Source of the DNA: Phycisphaerae bacterium
GTDB lineage: Bacteria > Planctomycetota > Phycisphaerae > UBA1845 > Fen-1342
Assembly (NCBI GenBank): GCA_030428945.1
Contig: JAUIEC010000014.1
Coordinates: 97,388 to 161,387, forward strand
Length of the DNA: 64,000 nt
Direction of reading: 5' to 3'
Shown: positions 43,916 to 52,239 of the stretch, piece by piece
Position numbering within the stretch: position 1 is the first letter of the stretch
Layout of the letters: each line of letters starts with the position of its first letter
Program-made: the position numbers and the translations under genes
The notes under the pieces: generated by a model
Database searches by the model: none
What the model saw: the letters and a program-made list of their open reading frames with translations, nothing else
Told to the model about the DNA's origin: nothing

Positions 43916-44328
43916 GGCTTCTCCTTCCGACCTGCGAGACACCCTCCCGGGCCGAAGGTTAGCGTGGCCCGCCACCGGTGGCGCACGCGATCATGCCCGG
44001 CACCGTCCCCCTCCGTAACATCATCGCACCTTGGTGGCATACCGGGCGCGCCTGCGGAGACGGAATTCCGTCGCCTCGAGAAGGCTGGGGCGTTTGCCAC
44101 ATGCTGCGGAAAGTCCCCCACGGAGGCGCCCGGCGCAGGCACTACCCGGACGCGCCCGTAATCACCTGATCTGAAAACAACTTGCGTGGCTCGCCCGGTC
44201 GGGCCCGCCGGCTGGCACGCACCTTGCTTATCGGCCCTTTGCAGCCCAACAGTTCCGTGGCGGTGTCGCCTGCGGTCTGGTTCACGCCACGGCGCTGGGG
44301 CTGTCGGTTCATAGTGAGGAGCCCCCTG
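43916..44328. other. Intergenic region, no gene seen
   Basis: About 410 bases separate the minus-strand small peptide from the barrel protein gene. Promoters for both must lie here. Its short open frames have no ribosome binding sites, and no repeat or hairpin stands out. Confidence 0.5.
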
Positions 44329-45387
44329 ATGATGCGTGTGCCCCGGAGGATGGTCGCCCTGTGCGCCTTGGCACTGCCCCTGTGCCCGGCCATGGCGACC
44401 GAACTGCAGTTCCCGCCCCTGCCCTTCCAGGAAACGAACGAAAGCGGTGCGGTCCCGACCCCGCCGCCCACGGAACCAGTCGCCGCGCCGATGCCGGACT
44501 TCACCCTCGACGAGGCGGCCACGTTCCTGATCTCGCCGGAGCGGTTCCACAGCGATCCGGAAGTTCTCTGGCCGGGGTTCCTGTCGGGCCTCCGCGGCTT
44601 CGAGGGCTTCTATGAGCCGGTCGGCAACCCGCTCTACTTCGAGTCGCCGTTCAACAACACCGAACTGCGGTTCCTGTACATCAACCACGCCTTCCCCGAC
44701 GGCTCGCAGCTTGGCGGCGGCGACGTGAACGTCTACGCCCTGCAGATCCGCCTGGCGCTGACCGAACGACTGGGCTTCATCGCCACCAAGGACGGCTACA
44801 GCGACCTGAACGCCGGCATCCTGCCGCCGGACGAGGGCTGGAACGACCTGGCCGTCGGCCTCAAGTACGTGCTTTGGTACGACCGCGAGGAAGACTTCGT
44901 CCTGACAACCGGCATGCGCTGGGAACTGTCCAACGGCGACCAGAGCGTCCTGCAGGGTGACTCCAGCGAACTGAGCCCATTCATCAGCTTCGCAAAGGGC
45001 TGGGATCGCTTCCACGTCATCGGCGCCGTCACCGGACGCATCCCGCTCGACAGCGGACGCGGCAACCCGACCCTGATGTGGGACCTGCACTTCGACTACG
45101 AAGTCGCCCCGGACCTGCTGCCGGGCTTCGCCCCGATGGTCGAGTTCCACGGCCTGCACTACCTCGGCAACGGCGATCACATCCCGCTGAACGTCGGCGG
45201 CTACGACTACACCAGCCTCGGATCAACCGGCGTCAACGGCAAGACCGTCATCACCACCGGCCTCGGCTTCCGCTGGAAACTGACGCCCAACATGTCGATC
45301 GGTTCGACCTACGAGTTCCCGCTGACCGCCAAGAGCAACGACATCACCGACCACCGCGTTACGGCTGACTTCAAGCTGAGCTGGTAG
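44329..45387 (+). CDS. Outer-membrane beta-barrel-like protein
   Basis: A 352-residue exported protein starting MMRVPRRMVALCALALPLCP, a signal peptide with cleavage near AMA-T. ATG 44329 follows GTGAGGAG. After a Pro-rich linker (residues 25-50) come alternating hydrophobic and aromatic strands, for example ELRFLYINHAFPDG, VYALQIRLALTERLGFIA and VGLKYVLWYD. The protein ends in a strand with terminal aromatic residue (TADFKLSW), the usual outer-membrane assembly signal. No enzyme motif is present. It is probably a porin- or transport-type barrel; the cargo is unknown. A small hydrophobic peptide gene follows after 25 bases and a terminator closes the unit. Confidence 0.8.
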   Translation: MMRVPRRMVALCALALPLCPAMATELQFPPLPFQETNESGAVPTPPPTEPVAAPMPDFTLDEAATFLISPERFHSDPEVLWPGFLSGLRGFEGFYEPVGNPLYFESPFNNTELRFLYINHAFPDGSQLGGGDVNVYALQIRLALTERLGFIATKDGYSDLNAGILPPDEGWNDLAVGLKYVLWYDREEDFVLTTGMRWELSNGDQSVLQGDSSELSPFISFAKGWDRFHVIGAVTGRIPLDSGRGNPTLMWDLHFDYEVAPDLLPGFAPMVEFHGLHYLGNGDHIPLNVGGYDYTSLGSTGVNGKTVITTGLGFRWKLTPNMSIGSTYEFPLTAKSNDITDHRVTADFKLSW

Positions 45388-45412
45388 TCCAACCACCCCC
45401 GGGAGACCCCTG

Positions 45413-45604
45413 ATGTTCCAGAAACCCTCGCGGCGCGTCCGGTACCTGCTCAAGCTGCTCGCGCCGGCCGCCATTCTCACACAGATCATCCCGTTCGCGT
45501 GCGGCCAGCCAATCCTGCGACTGGTAACGCCGATCCTGCTCGACGACACCCGCAACTTCCTGGACGGCGTCGTCCGGGCCGTTGCCCCGCTGGTACTTCC
45601 CTGA
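45413..45604 (+). CDS. Small hydrophobic peptide downstream of the barrel protein
   Basis: A 63-residue peptide with GGGAG ribosome binding site. The N-terminus is basic (MFQKPSRRVRYLLKLL), followed by two hydrophobic stretches separated by FACGQPILRLV. It resembles the two neighbouring small peptides in size and hydrophobicity but does not share the VLLG(L/M)PL core. It is co-transcribed with the barrel gene and precedes a strong terminator. Function unknown. Confidence 0.6.
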   Translation: MFQKPSRRVRYLLKLLAPAAILTQIIPFACGQPILRLVTPILLDDTRNFLDGVVRAVAPLVLP

Positions 45605-45650
45605 CCCGGCGACCTCTCCTCGCCGCGTACACATACCGGAAGCGCGCCGC

Positions 45651-45684
45651 GCCCGCCGCACCCCAGCGGCGGGCGTTTTCTTTC
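45651..45684 (+). terminator. Intrinsic terminator after the barrel/peptide operon
   Basis: A 9-bp perfect stem, GCCCGCCGC (45651-45659) and GCGGCGGGC (45666-45674), encloses the loop ACCCCA, followed by GTTTTCTTTC. It is a classical rho-independent terminator on the plus strand. Confidence 0.9.
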
Positions 45685-45757
45685 GGCCCACGGCGTCGAT
45701 CTCCGACAACCCGCTGACCAGGTCCTGTTTGACGGATGCAAATGAACTGCCAATGCC

Positions 45758-45860
45758 GTGAAGAGGTGGAAATGTGAAGGAGTGAAAGAGGGCGGTCTCG
45801 CGACGTTCTTCCCTCTTTGCTCATTCACTCTTTCCCTCCTTCACTCCTTCACTTTTTCAC
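45758..45860. repeat. Imperfect purine/pyrimidine inverted repeat
   Basis: Left arm TGTGAAGGAGTGAAAGAGGG (45773-45792) and right arm CCCTCCTTCACTCCTTCACT (45834-45853) can pair over most of their length. The flanks extend the symmetry with GTGAAG and CTTTTTCAC. It sits between the terminator and the SDR gene and could fold as a long hairpin or act as a low-complexity recombination site. Confidence 0.6.
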
Positions 45861-45896
45861 GGCGGCAACAACGCGATTGGATGCATCAAACAGAAC

Positions 45897-46688
45897 CTAA
45901 CCCCGCTCCTGGATTCTGCCTTCCATGCCGCCGGCAATCGGCAGGATCGCGCCGCTGATGTGGCCGGCCAGCCTGTCCGACAGCAGGAACGTGGCGGCCG
46001 CGGCGATGTCCTCGGACTCGGCGACCTTCTTCAGCGGCATCGTCGCGGTGGCCCGCTCCAGGACGCCCGGCGTTTCCAGTGCCGCCGCCGCCATCGGCGT
46101 CGCGACCCAGCCCGGCGCGATCGTGTTGACCCGTCCCAGCGGCGCCAGCCTGACGATCTCGTTCTTCAGCGTGCGGCTCAGCCCGTAGACCATCGCAGCC
46201 TTCGCCGAGGCGTAGTCGCCGTGCCCGGCTTCTCCGAACAGCGCGGCCGTCGATCCGATCAGCACGATCGCGGCCCGCCCGCGAGGATTCTCGGCCAGTT
46301 GCCGCAGGAAGGCGCGGCAGGTCAGAAACGCGCTGGTCAGGTCGCTGGCGAGCGTCCGGTTCCACTGTTCGAGCGACATCTCGACGATCGGCGTGTCGCG
46401 TTCGATCCAGATGCCGGCGTTGACGACAATGCCGTCGAAGTCGCCGCCAAGCGCTTCACGCGAAGCGGAAAACAGGCGCTCGACCTGCTCGGCCTCGCGC
46501 AGGTCCGCCCGCAGGGCGTGGCACCGCCCGGGCGCCAGGTCGGCCAGCGCCGCGGCCGCGCTCTCATTGCTGTGGAAATGCGCGACCACGCGGGCCCCCT
46601 CGTCCAGCAGGGCGCGGACGATGGCGGACCCGATGCCGCCGGAGGCGCCGGTCACGAGGTAGTTTCGATCGGCCAGGTCGGCATTCAT
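45897..46688 (-). CDS. Short-chain dehydrogenase/reductase (FabG-like)
   Basis: A 263-residue SDR-family oxidoreductase. Rossmann motif TGASGGIG (residues 14-21); NAG at about 90-92; catalytic Ser in the STAAL stretch; active-site YASAK (Tyr and Lys). SDRs of this type reduce or oxidise 3-oxo/3-hydroxyacyl carriers or other secondary alcohols; the substrate is not determined by sequence. The aldehyde dehydrogenase lies 30 bases upstream in the same direction, and the 3-hydroxyacyl-CoA dehydrogenase is nearby on the other strand. This makes a beta-oxidation-like or aromatic-degradation role plausible. Confidence 0.9.
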   Translation of the reverse strand: MNADLADRNYLVTGASGGIGSAIVRALLDEGARVVAHFHSNESAAAALADLAPGRCHALRADLREAEQVERLFSASREALGGDFDGIVVNAGIWIERDTPIVEMSLEQWNRTLASDLTSAFLTCRAFLRQLAENPRGRAAIVLIGSTAALFGEAGHGDYASAKAAMVYGLSRTLKNEIVRLAPLGRVNTIAPGWVATPMAAAALETPGVLERATATMPLKKVAESEDIAAAATFLLSDRLAGHISGAILPIAGGMEGRIQERG

Positions 46689-46718
46689 CGCGGGTTTCCG
46701 GACAGGGGCGCCGGGCGC

Positions 46719-48161
46719 TCAGATCTTCAGGCAGACGTTCTTCGGCTCGGTGTAGAACCGCATCGCCTCCTGGCCGCCTTCCCGGCCGATGCCGCTCTGC
46801 TTCATCCCGCCGAACGGCACCCGCAGATCGCGGATCATCCAGCAGTTGACCCAGACCGTGCCCGACTCGATCGCGTCGGCCACGCGGTGCGCCCGGCTGA
46901 CATCCCGCGTCCAGACCGAAGCCGCCAGACCGTAGTTGGTCGAATTGGCGGCCGCGATGACCTCGGCTTCATCCTTGAACGGCATGATCGAGACGATCGG
47001 GCCGAAGATCTCTTCCTGGTTCACGCGGCACTGCGGGCCGAGGCCGGTGATGACGGTCGGCGGGAAGAACCAGCCGTCCTGGCAGCGTCCCGCGGGTCGG
47101 ACGGGTGCGCCGCCGCACCAGACTTCGCCGCCCTCCTCGCGGGCCACGTCGATGTAGTGCGCGTCCTTCTCGAGTTGCGGCTTCGAGACGACCGCGCCGA
47201 GGTCGCTGCGCTCTTCGAGCGGATCGCCGACGACCATCTGTTTGGCCTTGCTGACGTATGCGCGGACGAACTCGTCGTAGATCGAATGCTCGACGAACAG
47301 GCGCGAGCCGCACAGGCAGACCTGGCCCTGGTTGGCGAACGCCGCCCGCAGGCTGCCGGCCAGGGCGGCCTCGGGATCGGCATCGGCGAACACGATGTTC
47401 GGATTCTTGCCGCCCATCTCCAGCCCGACCTTCTTGAACAGCGGCGCCGCGGCCCGGTTGATCTCGCCGCCCGCCCGCGTGCTGCCCGTGAACGAGATCG
47501 TCGGCACCCCGGGATGCTCGACCAGCGCCGCCCCGACCTTCGGACCGTAGCCGTGCACGATGTTCAGCACGCCCTCCGGCAGACCCGCCTGCTGGCACAG
47601 TCCGGCCAGCAGGTGCGCGGTCATCGGCGTGACCTCGGACGGCTTGGCGATCACGGTATTCCCGGCCGCGAGCGCCGGCGCGACCTTCCAGGTCAGCAGG
47701 TAGAGCGGCAGGTTCCAGGGCGAGATGATCCCGCACACGCCCCGCGGCCGGCGGAGCGTATAGTTCAGCGCGTCGCGATCGATCGGGTGCAGGTCGCTGC
47801 GGTCGTGTTGGATCATCGTCGCGAAGTGGCGGAAGTTCTGCGACGCACGCGGAATGTCGAGCGACTTGCACAGCGTCAGCGGCTTGCCGTTGTCGATGCA
47901 CTCGGCCAGGGCGAGTTGCTCGGCGTGCTGCTCGATCAGGTCGGCGAGTTTCATCAGCACGCGCGAACGCTCGGCGTTCGGCGTCCGGCCCCAGGTTTCG
48001 AACGCGGCCGAAGCCGCCGCCACAGCCCGCTCGAGGTCCTGCCCATCGCTGTCGGGCACCTGCGCGTAGACCTGCCCGGTGGACGGATCATAGTCATCAA
48101 GAAACGCGCCACCGACCGGCGGCACGATCTCGCCGTTGATGTAGTTGCCGATCATTTGCAT
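46719..48161 (-). CDS. NAD(P)-dependent aldehyde dehydrogenase
   Basis: A 480-residue aldehyde dehydrogenase of the betaine-/hydroxymuconic-semialdehyde type. Landmarks: GIISPWNLPLYLLTWKVAPAL, the NAD-binding SFTGSTRAGGEI, the general base Glu in LEMGGKNPN, the catalytic Cys in NQGQVCLCGS (C282), and NQEEIFGPIVSI. Length and all motifs are typical, so it should be active. The exact aldehyde cannot be named. It is co-directional with the SDR gene and converges with no other gene. Start alternatives are the two Met codons in MQMIGNY. Confidence 0.93.
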   Translation of the reverse strand: MQMIGNYINGEIVPPVGGAFLDDYDPSTGQVYAQVPDSDGQDLERAVAAASAAFETWGRTPNAERSRVLMKLADLIEQHAEQLALAECIDNGKPLTLCKSLDIPRASQNFRHFATMIQHDRSDLHPIDRDALNYTLRRPRGVCGIISPWNLPLYLLTWKVAPALAAGNTVIAKPSEVTPMTAHLLAGLCQQAGLPEGVLNIVHGYGPKVGAALVEHPGVPTISFTGSTRAGGEINRAAAPLFKKVGLEMGGKNPNIVFADADPEAALAGSLRAAFANQGQVCLCGSRLFVEHSIYDEFVRAYVSKAKQMVVGDPLEERSDLGAVVSKPQLEKDAHYIDVAREEGGEVWCGGAPVRPAGRCQDGWFFPPTVITGLGPQCRVNQEEIFGPIVSIMPFKDEAEVIAAANSTNYGLAASVWTRDVSRAHRVADAIESGTVWVNCWMIRDLRVPFGGMKQSGIGREGGQEAMRFYTEPKNVCLKI

Positions 48162-48275
48162 GCCGGGATTTTAGCGGGGGTAGCATGGGGGGAGTAGTTG
48201 GAGTTCGCTGCAAAGGATGGCGCCCCCCGGCTGAGAGCACACCACCCCGGACACACTGCCCACGCCCGCTGGCCC

Positions 48276-48302
48276 CTGGCTCCCTCGCTCCCTGGCTCCC
48301 TT
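48276..48302. repeat. Pyrimidine tract repeat (GCTCCCTC family), copy 1
   Basis: GGCTCCCTCGCTCCCTGGCT repeats a 10-base unit close to GCTCCCTCGC. It lies in the 5' leader of the hydroxyacyl-CoA dehydrogenase gene. The last unit, GGCTCCC, pairs with GGGAGCC in that gene's ribosome binding site (48327-48333), so it could also form a translational hairpin. Confidence 0.55.
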
Positions 48303-48337
48303 CTGGTACCATGCCAACCACCAAGTGGGAGCCAACA

Positions 48338-49549
48338 ATGCCAACCGTCGCCGTCATCGGAGCCGGAACCATGGGGTCCGGGATCGCCCAGGTCGCCGCC
48401 GCCAGCGGCTGGACCGTGCTGCTCCGCGATACCAACACCGAACTCGTCGAGAAGAGCATCGCCGGCGTCCGAAAACGCTACGCCCGGCTCGTCGAAAAAG
48501 GACGCCTGACCGACGAACAGGCCGCCTCGGCCGGGGAACGCCTGCGCGTCGCGAACGCGCCGGCCGACTGCGGCGACGCCAGCCTCGTCGTCGAAGCCGT
48601 CCTTGAAGACCTCGACCTCAAGGCGAACGTCTTCACCGATCTGCTGCCGCACCTGCGCGACGATTGCGTGCTGGCGACGAACACTTCGTCGCTGTCGGTC
48701 AGCGACCTGGCCGCGAAACTCCCCGACCCAGGACGCCTCGTCGGCATGCACTTCTTCAACCCGGTCCCGCTGATGCCGCTGGTCGAGGTCATCGCCGGCC
48801 GACAGAGCGCCCCGGCCCACGTCGACTTCGTCGCGCAGATCGCCCGCGAATGGGGCAAGACCCCCGCCCGGGCCAGCGACACGCCCGGCTTCATCGTCAA
48901 CCGCGTCGCCCGCGGCTACTACCTCGAACCGATGCGGATGCTGGCCGAGGGCGTGGCCGGCATCGACGAGATCGACGGCATCCTGCGAAGGCTGGTCGGG
49001 TTCCGGATGGGTCCCTTCGAACTGACCGACGCGATCGGGCACGACGTCAACTACACCGTCTCGCGGCAGGTCTGGGAGCAGCTTGGCAAGCCCGCCCGCC
49101 TGACGCCCAGCCCGCTGCAGCAGGCGCTCTTCGACGCCGGCAAGTTCGGCCGCAAGACCAAGCTCGGCTGGTACAGCTACCAGGGCGAGCACCCGCTGCC
49201 GGCCGTACCGGTCGATCGCAGGAGTTTTGACCTGCCCGAGGGCGTGCACCAGGCGGTGCGGCTGTTCACCGAGAAGCTGATCCCGGGCGGCGGCTCGATC
49301 ACCGAGCACTACATCGTCGCCCGGACGCTGGTAACGATCATCAACGAGGCCGCTCTGGCGATGGACGACAACGTCGCGACCGAGGCCGACATCAACACGG
49401 CCCTGAAGCTGGGAACGAACTACCCGCAGGGCCCGTTCGAATGGGCCGACACCGCCGGCCGCCGCACCTGCCGCTTCCTGCTCGACACGCTGAACCGCAG
49501 CGTCGACGACGGCCGCTTCCAGGCTGCCGGCTCACTGCGTTCGCAGTGA
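48338..49549 (+). CDS. 3-Hydroxyacyl-CoA dehydrogenase with tandem C-terminal domains
   Basis: A 403-residue NAD-dependent dehydrogenase of the FadB/PaaH/Hbd type that oxidises (S)-3-hydroxyacyl-CoA to 3-oxoacyl-CoA. Start 48338 follows GGGAG; an upstream ATG (48311) is a poorer choice. The N-terminal Rossmann domain has VIGAGTMGSGIAQVAA (G8-G15) and TNTSSLSVSDLA; the catalytic His is in GMHFFNPVPLMPLVEV. The first C-terminal domain follows at about 185-285 (TPGFIVNRVARGYYLEPMRM, then GPFELTDAIGHDVNY). A second, similar domain makes up the last 120 residues (ITEHYIVARTLVTIINEAALAM, then YPQGPFEWADTAG). Two C-domains in tandem are a known variant. Likely part of acyl-CoA oxidation with the SDR and aldehyde dehydrogenase. 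Confidence 0.93.
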   Translation: MPTVAVIGAGTMGSGIAQVAAASGWTVLLRDTNTELVEKSIAGVRKRYARLVEKGRLTDEQAASAGERLRVANAPADCGDASLVVEAVLEDLDLKANVFTDLLPHLRDDCVLATNTSSLSVSDLAAKLPDPGRLVGMHFFNPVPLMPLVEVIAGRQSAPAHVDFVAQIAREWGKTPARASDTPGFIVNRVARGYYLEPMRMLAEGVAGIDEIDGILRRLVGFRMGPFELTDAIGHDVNYTVSRQVWEQLGKPARLTPSPLQQALFDAGKFGRKTKLGWYSYQGEHPLPAVPVDRRSFDLPEGVHQAVRLFTEKLIPGGGSITEHYIVARTLVTIINEAALAMDDNVATEADINTALKLGTNYPQGPFEWADTAGRRTCRFLLDTLNRSVDDGRFQAAGSLRSQ

Positions 49550-49744
49550 AAGGGTGGAGGGGTGAATGGGTGAAGGAGGGTGGAGCGCATACCCCCCAGC
49601 GGAGGCAGCGAAGCGTGCGTCATCAACGCGGCCAAGAACGGGACAGGAACGTGGGGTGCGTCCGCAGTCAAAGCGTGGAGCGGTGACCGCGCGAAAAGAC
49701 GCTGCTCAAGAGCTCAAGAGCAGTGGCACAAGGCCGCCGCAACC

Positions 49745-49794
49745 CCTGGCTCCCTTGCTCCCTCGCTCCCTCGCTCCCTAGCTCCCTTGCTCCC
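49745..49794. repeat. Pyrimidine tract repeat (GCTCCCTC family), copy 2
   Basis: Five near-identical 10-base units (TGGCTCCCTT, GCTCCCTCGC, TCCCTCGCTC and so on) in a row. It is the longest member of the family in the window. Confidence 0.65.
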
Positions 49795-49959
49795 AGAGAA
49801 CGTAGGGTGCGTCATCGACGCGGCAGACCACGATCACGGCAACCCGGAAGTTTGGCAATCCCAACAACCGACACGGTCATCAAAACGACGGTGCCCCGCC
49901 CTGGAGCAAACGGAAGGGCGAGCGACTGTCCCGTGCTCAGCCGGGTCGGTTAACGCAAC

Positions 49960-50040
49960 TGCCACGCGGTGCGGCATCGACGCCTGAACATTCCCGAGTC
50001 GAACGAAAGCGCGGGCTCCTGCGTCGATGACGCACCCTAC
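49960..50040 (-). repeat. REP-like dispersed element, copy B (inverted), with extra half at 49802-49821
   Basis: Read on the minus strand, the element is GTAGGGTGCGTCATCGACGC, about 36 bases of unrelated sequence, then GGCGTCGATGCCGCACCGCG and TGGCA. The order and spacing are the same as in copy A at 10484-10562. The intervening bases differ, so the conserved halves and not the whole block are under constraint or were copied. Confidence 0.7.
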
Positions 50041-50042
50041 AA

Positions 50043-50082
50043 CCTCCCTTGCTCCCTCGCTCCCTCGCTCCCAGGCTCCCTC
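50043..50082. repeat. Pyrimidine tract repeat (GCTCCCTC family), copy 3
   Basis: CTCCCTTGCTCCCTCGCTCC and following units abut REP-like copy B and end just beyond the stop of the radical SAM gene. Confidence 0.6.
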
Positions 50083-50083
50083 T

Positions 50084-52003
50084 TCAATCCGCAATCACCG
50101 GCAGGGTCGTGCGGTCACGCACGCGGTCGGGGCTGTCGGCCGGGATTGGCTGCAGGCGATGCTGCAGCGCGGGTTGCGGTTTGCGGACGCCGATCTGCTC
50201 GTAGACGTCGTCGTAGCTCTCTTCGAGATACCCGCGACGCATGTGCAGCCCGATGTGATCCCACGGCAGACGCTCGCCGAACGAGCGCTCGCGGTGCGCG
50301 TACCAGGCCGGGTCGACGCCCGTCTCGGCATAAGCCCGTTGCCAGACCTCGTCGTTGTAGCACTCGTCCCAGCCGTCGAAACGCGCCCCGAACTGCCACG
50401 CCCGCTGAATCACCGGACCCAGCCGCCGGTCGCCGCGCGAAAAGACACCCTCCAGGATCGAACGGTCCGGCCGATGCGTGCGGAGCGTGATCGGTCCCTT
50501 GGCCGGGCCCTTGCCACGCCGCTTGCCGGAACTCTCCCGCGACAGCCGGCCCAGCACGCGACGGGCGTGGTGGAAGTAGTCGACCCGCGGCTGGGCCATC
50601 CACTGGAACGGCGTGAACGGCTTCGGCACCAGCCAGCCGACCGACGCGATCACCTTGCCCGGACCCTTGCCGAGCTTCTTGCGCTCGTTGCTGACCGCCT
50701 TGCAGATCTCCCAGATGCCCTCGATGTCCTCGTCGCGCTCGCCCGGGAAGCCGCACATGAAGTACAGCTTGATCTTCTGCCAGCCGGCCTTGTAGACCTC
50801 GCGGACACCATCGAGCAGGTTGCCGTCCGTGACCTTCTTGCGAATCGCGCGGCGCATGTCGTCCTGCGCGGCCTCGACCGCCATCGTGATCGAACCCTTG
50901 CGGACCTGGTTAGCCATCCACGGAATGTTCTGCAGCATCTTGTCGACCCGCAGCGACGGGAAACTCAGGTTCACCATCCGCCTGCTGAACCGCTCGTTCA
51001 GCTCTTTCGAGAGATCGAACAGGTGCGGATAGTCGGCCGTGCTCAGCGACAGCAGGCCGATCTCGCGGTGCCCGGTCGCCCAGTAGGCCTCTTCCGCGAT
51101 CTCGACGATCCGATCCACCGTCCGCAGGTTCAGCGGCCGCTTGGTGTAGCCGGCGTGACAGAAGCGGCAGACCTGCGGGCAGCCGCGCATGATCTCGATC
51201 CCGATCCGGTCGTGCACGACCTCGACCCACGGCACCAGCGGCCTGGTCGGAAACGGGACGGCGTCGAAGTCGGGCGTCTTGCAGCGCTCGATCCGCTCCG
51301 GCAGACCGTCGAGCTTCGGGATCATGCCCGCGATCGTGCCGTCGGCGTGGTACGAAACATCGTAGAGGTTCGGGGCGTACAGCCACGGGAACCGGCGGGC
51401 GAGCCGCGCGATCATCGCCCGCCGCCCGATCCCGGCCTGCCGGTATTCGCGATAGGCGGACAGGATGCCCTCCATCGCGTGCTCGCCGTCACCCATCACG
51501 ACCAGGTCGACGAAGTCCGCCATCGGCTCGGGATTGTCGGCCTGCGGTCCGCCGACCAGCACGAGCGGGTGCGCGTCGGTCCGGTCGGCCGCCCGCAGCG
51601 GAATGCCGGCCAGGTCGAGCATGTTCAGCACGGTCGTGAAGCACAGTTCGTACTGCAGCGAGAGGGCGAAGATGTCGGCCGTACCGGCGTCCTGCCGCGT
51701 GTCCCAGGTGAACAGCGGGATCTTCCGATCGCGCATGATCCGCTCGGCGTCGGTCCACGGCGCGAAGATCCGTTCCGCGCAGACGCCCTCGGTGTGGTTG
51801 CAGAGCCAGTACAGGATCTGGCAGCCGAGATGCGACATGCCGATCGCGTAGGTATCCGGAAAGCCCAGCGCGACGCGAATCTCGGCCCGCTCCCAGTCGC
51901 CCGGCCGGACAAGCTGGTTGAGTTCACCGCCGATGTACTGCGCGGGTTGCCGAACATGCGGCAGCAGTTCGCTGCTGACGCGCTGGTAGAGTGTGTCAGC
52001 CAT
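50084..52003 (-). CDS. Radical SAM protein with B12-binding-like N-terminus (TIGR03960-type)
   Basis: A 639-residue protein. The N-terminal third has strands like FPDTYAIGMSHLGCQILYWL and PLVLVGGPQADNP that fit a cobalamin-binding-like domain of this radical SAM family. The iron-sulfur motif is C275-x3-C279-x2-C282 in IMRGCPQVCRFCHAGY, followed by the SAM-binding strands (IGLLSLSTADYPHL, IKLYFMCGFPGERDED). Some relatives are fused to or neighbour a DUF2344 domain; that partner is not adjacent here. The reaction is unknown. The gene is transcribed away from the radical SAM partners seen in other genomes and stands alone. Confidence 0.88.
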   Translation of the reverse strand: MADTLYQRVSSELLPHVRQPAQYIGGELNQLVRPGDWERAEIRVALGFPDTYAIGMSHLGCQILYWLCNHTEGVCAERIFAPWTDAERIMRDRKIPLFTWDTRQDAGTADIFALSLQYELCFTTVLNMLDLAGIPLRAADRTDAHPLVLVGGPQADNPEPMADFVDLVVMGDGEHAMEGILSAYREYRQAGIGRRAMIARLARRFPWLYAPNLYDVSYHADGTIAGMIPKLDGLPERIERCKTPDFDAVPFPTRPLVPWVEVVHDRIGIEIMRGCPQVCRFCHAGYTKRPLNLRTVDRIVEIAEEAYWATGHREIGLLSLSTADYPHLFDLSKELNERFSRRMVNLSFPSLRVDKMLQNIPWMANQVRKGSITMAVEAAQDDMRRAIRKKVTDGNLLDGVREVYKAGWQKIKLYFMCGFPGERDEDIEGIWEICKAVSNERKKLGKGPGKVIASVGWLVPKPFTPFQWMAQPRVDYFHHARRVLGRLSRESSGKRRGKGPAKGPITLRTHRPDRSILEGVFSRGDRRLGPVIQRAWQFGARFDGWDECYNDEVWQRAYAETGVDPAWYAHRERSFGERLPWDHIGLHMRRGYLEESYDDVYEQIGVRKPQPALQHRLQPIPADSPDRVRDRTTLPVIAD

Positions 52004-52239
52004 CTGCCGTCCCCCGGATTCGATTCGGGTTTGCCCAAGGGGGGAGTATACGGGGGTTCACGGTCCCCGGTGCCCGGTTTCCGTGCGGAATCGGTGGTCT
52101 GGCCGCCGAGCCCGCCCCCCCCTGTGGAGCGCCCTCGAAGCGGGCCCCACCATCTGGGCGGCGGACTGTCCGGGTCATGGTGGCCCGGCCTGCACAACAA
52201 TCCGCCCGAGCGATCCACCAGCCTGGCAGGCGGGCCAGG

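Larger units (their letters stand above)
49550..50083. other. Intergenic repeat-rich region
   Basis: More than 500 bases without a gene. It contains a GTAG-headed REP-like half at 49802-49821, a full REP-like copy at 49960-50040, and two GCTCCCTC tracts (49745-49794, 50043-50082). Nothing protein-coding was recognised. Confidence 0.7.

Noticed and set aside
48311..48338. An earlier in-frame ATG for the hydroxyacyl-CoA dehydrogenase
   Set aside because: It adds a short polar leader without a ribosome binding site; the start at 48338 has GGGAG at normal spacing and begins with the Rossmann motif.
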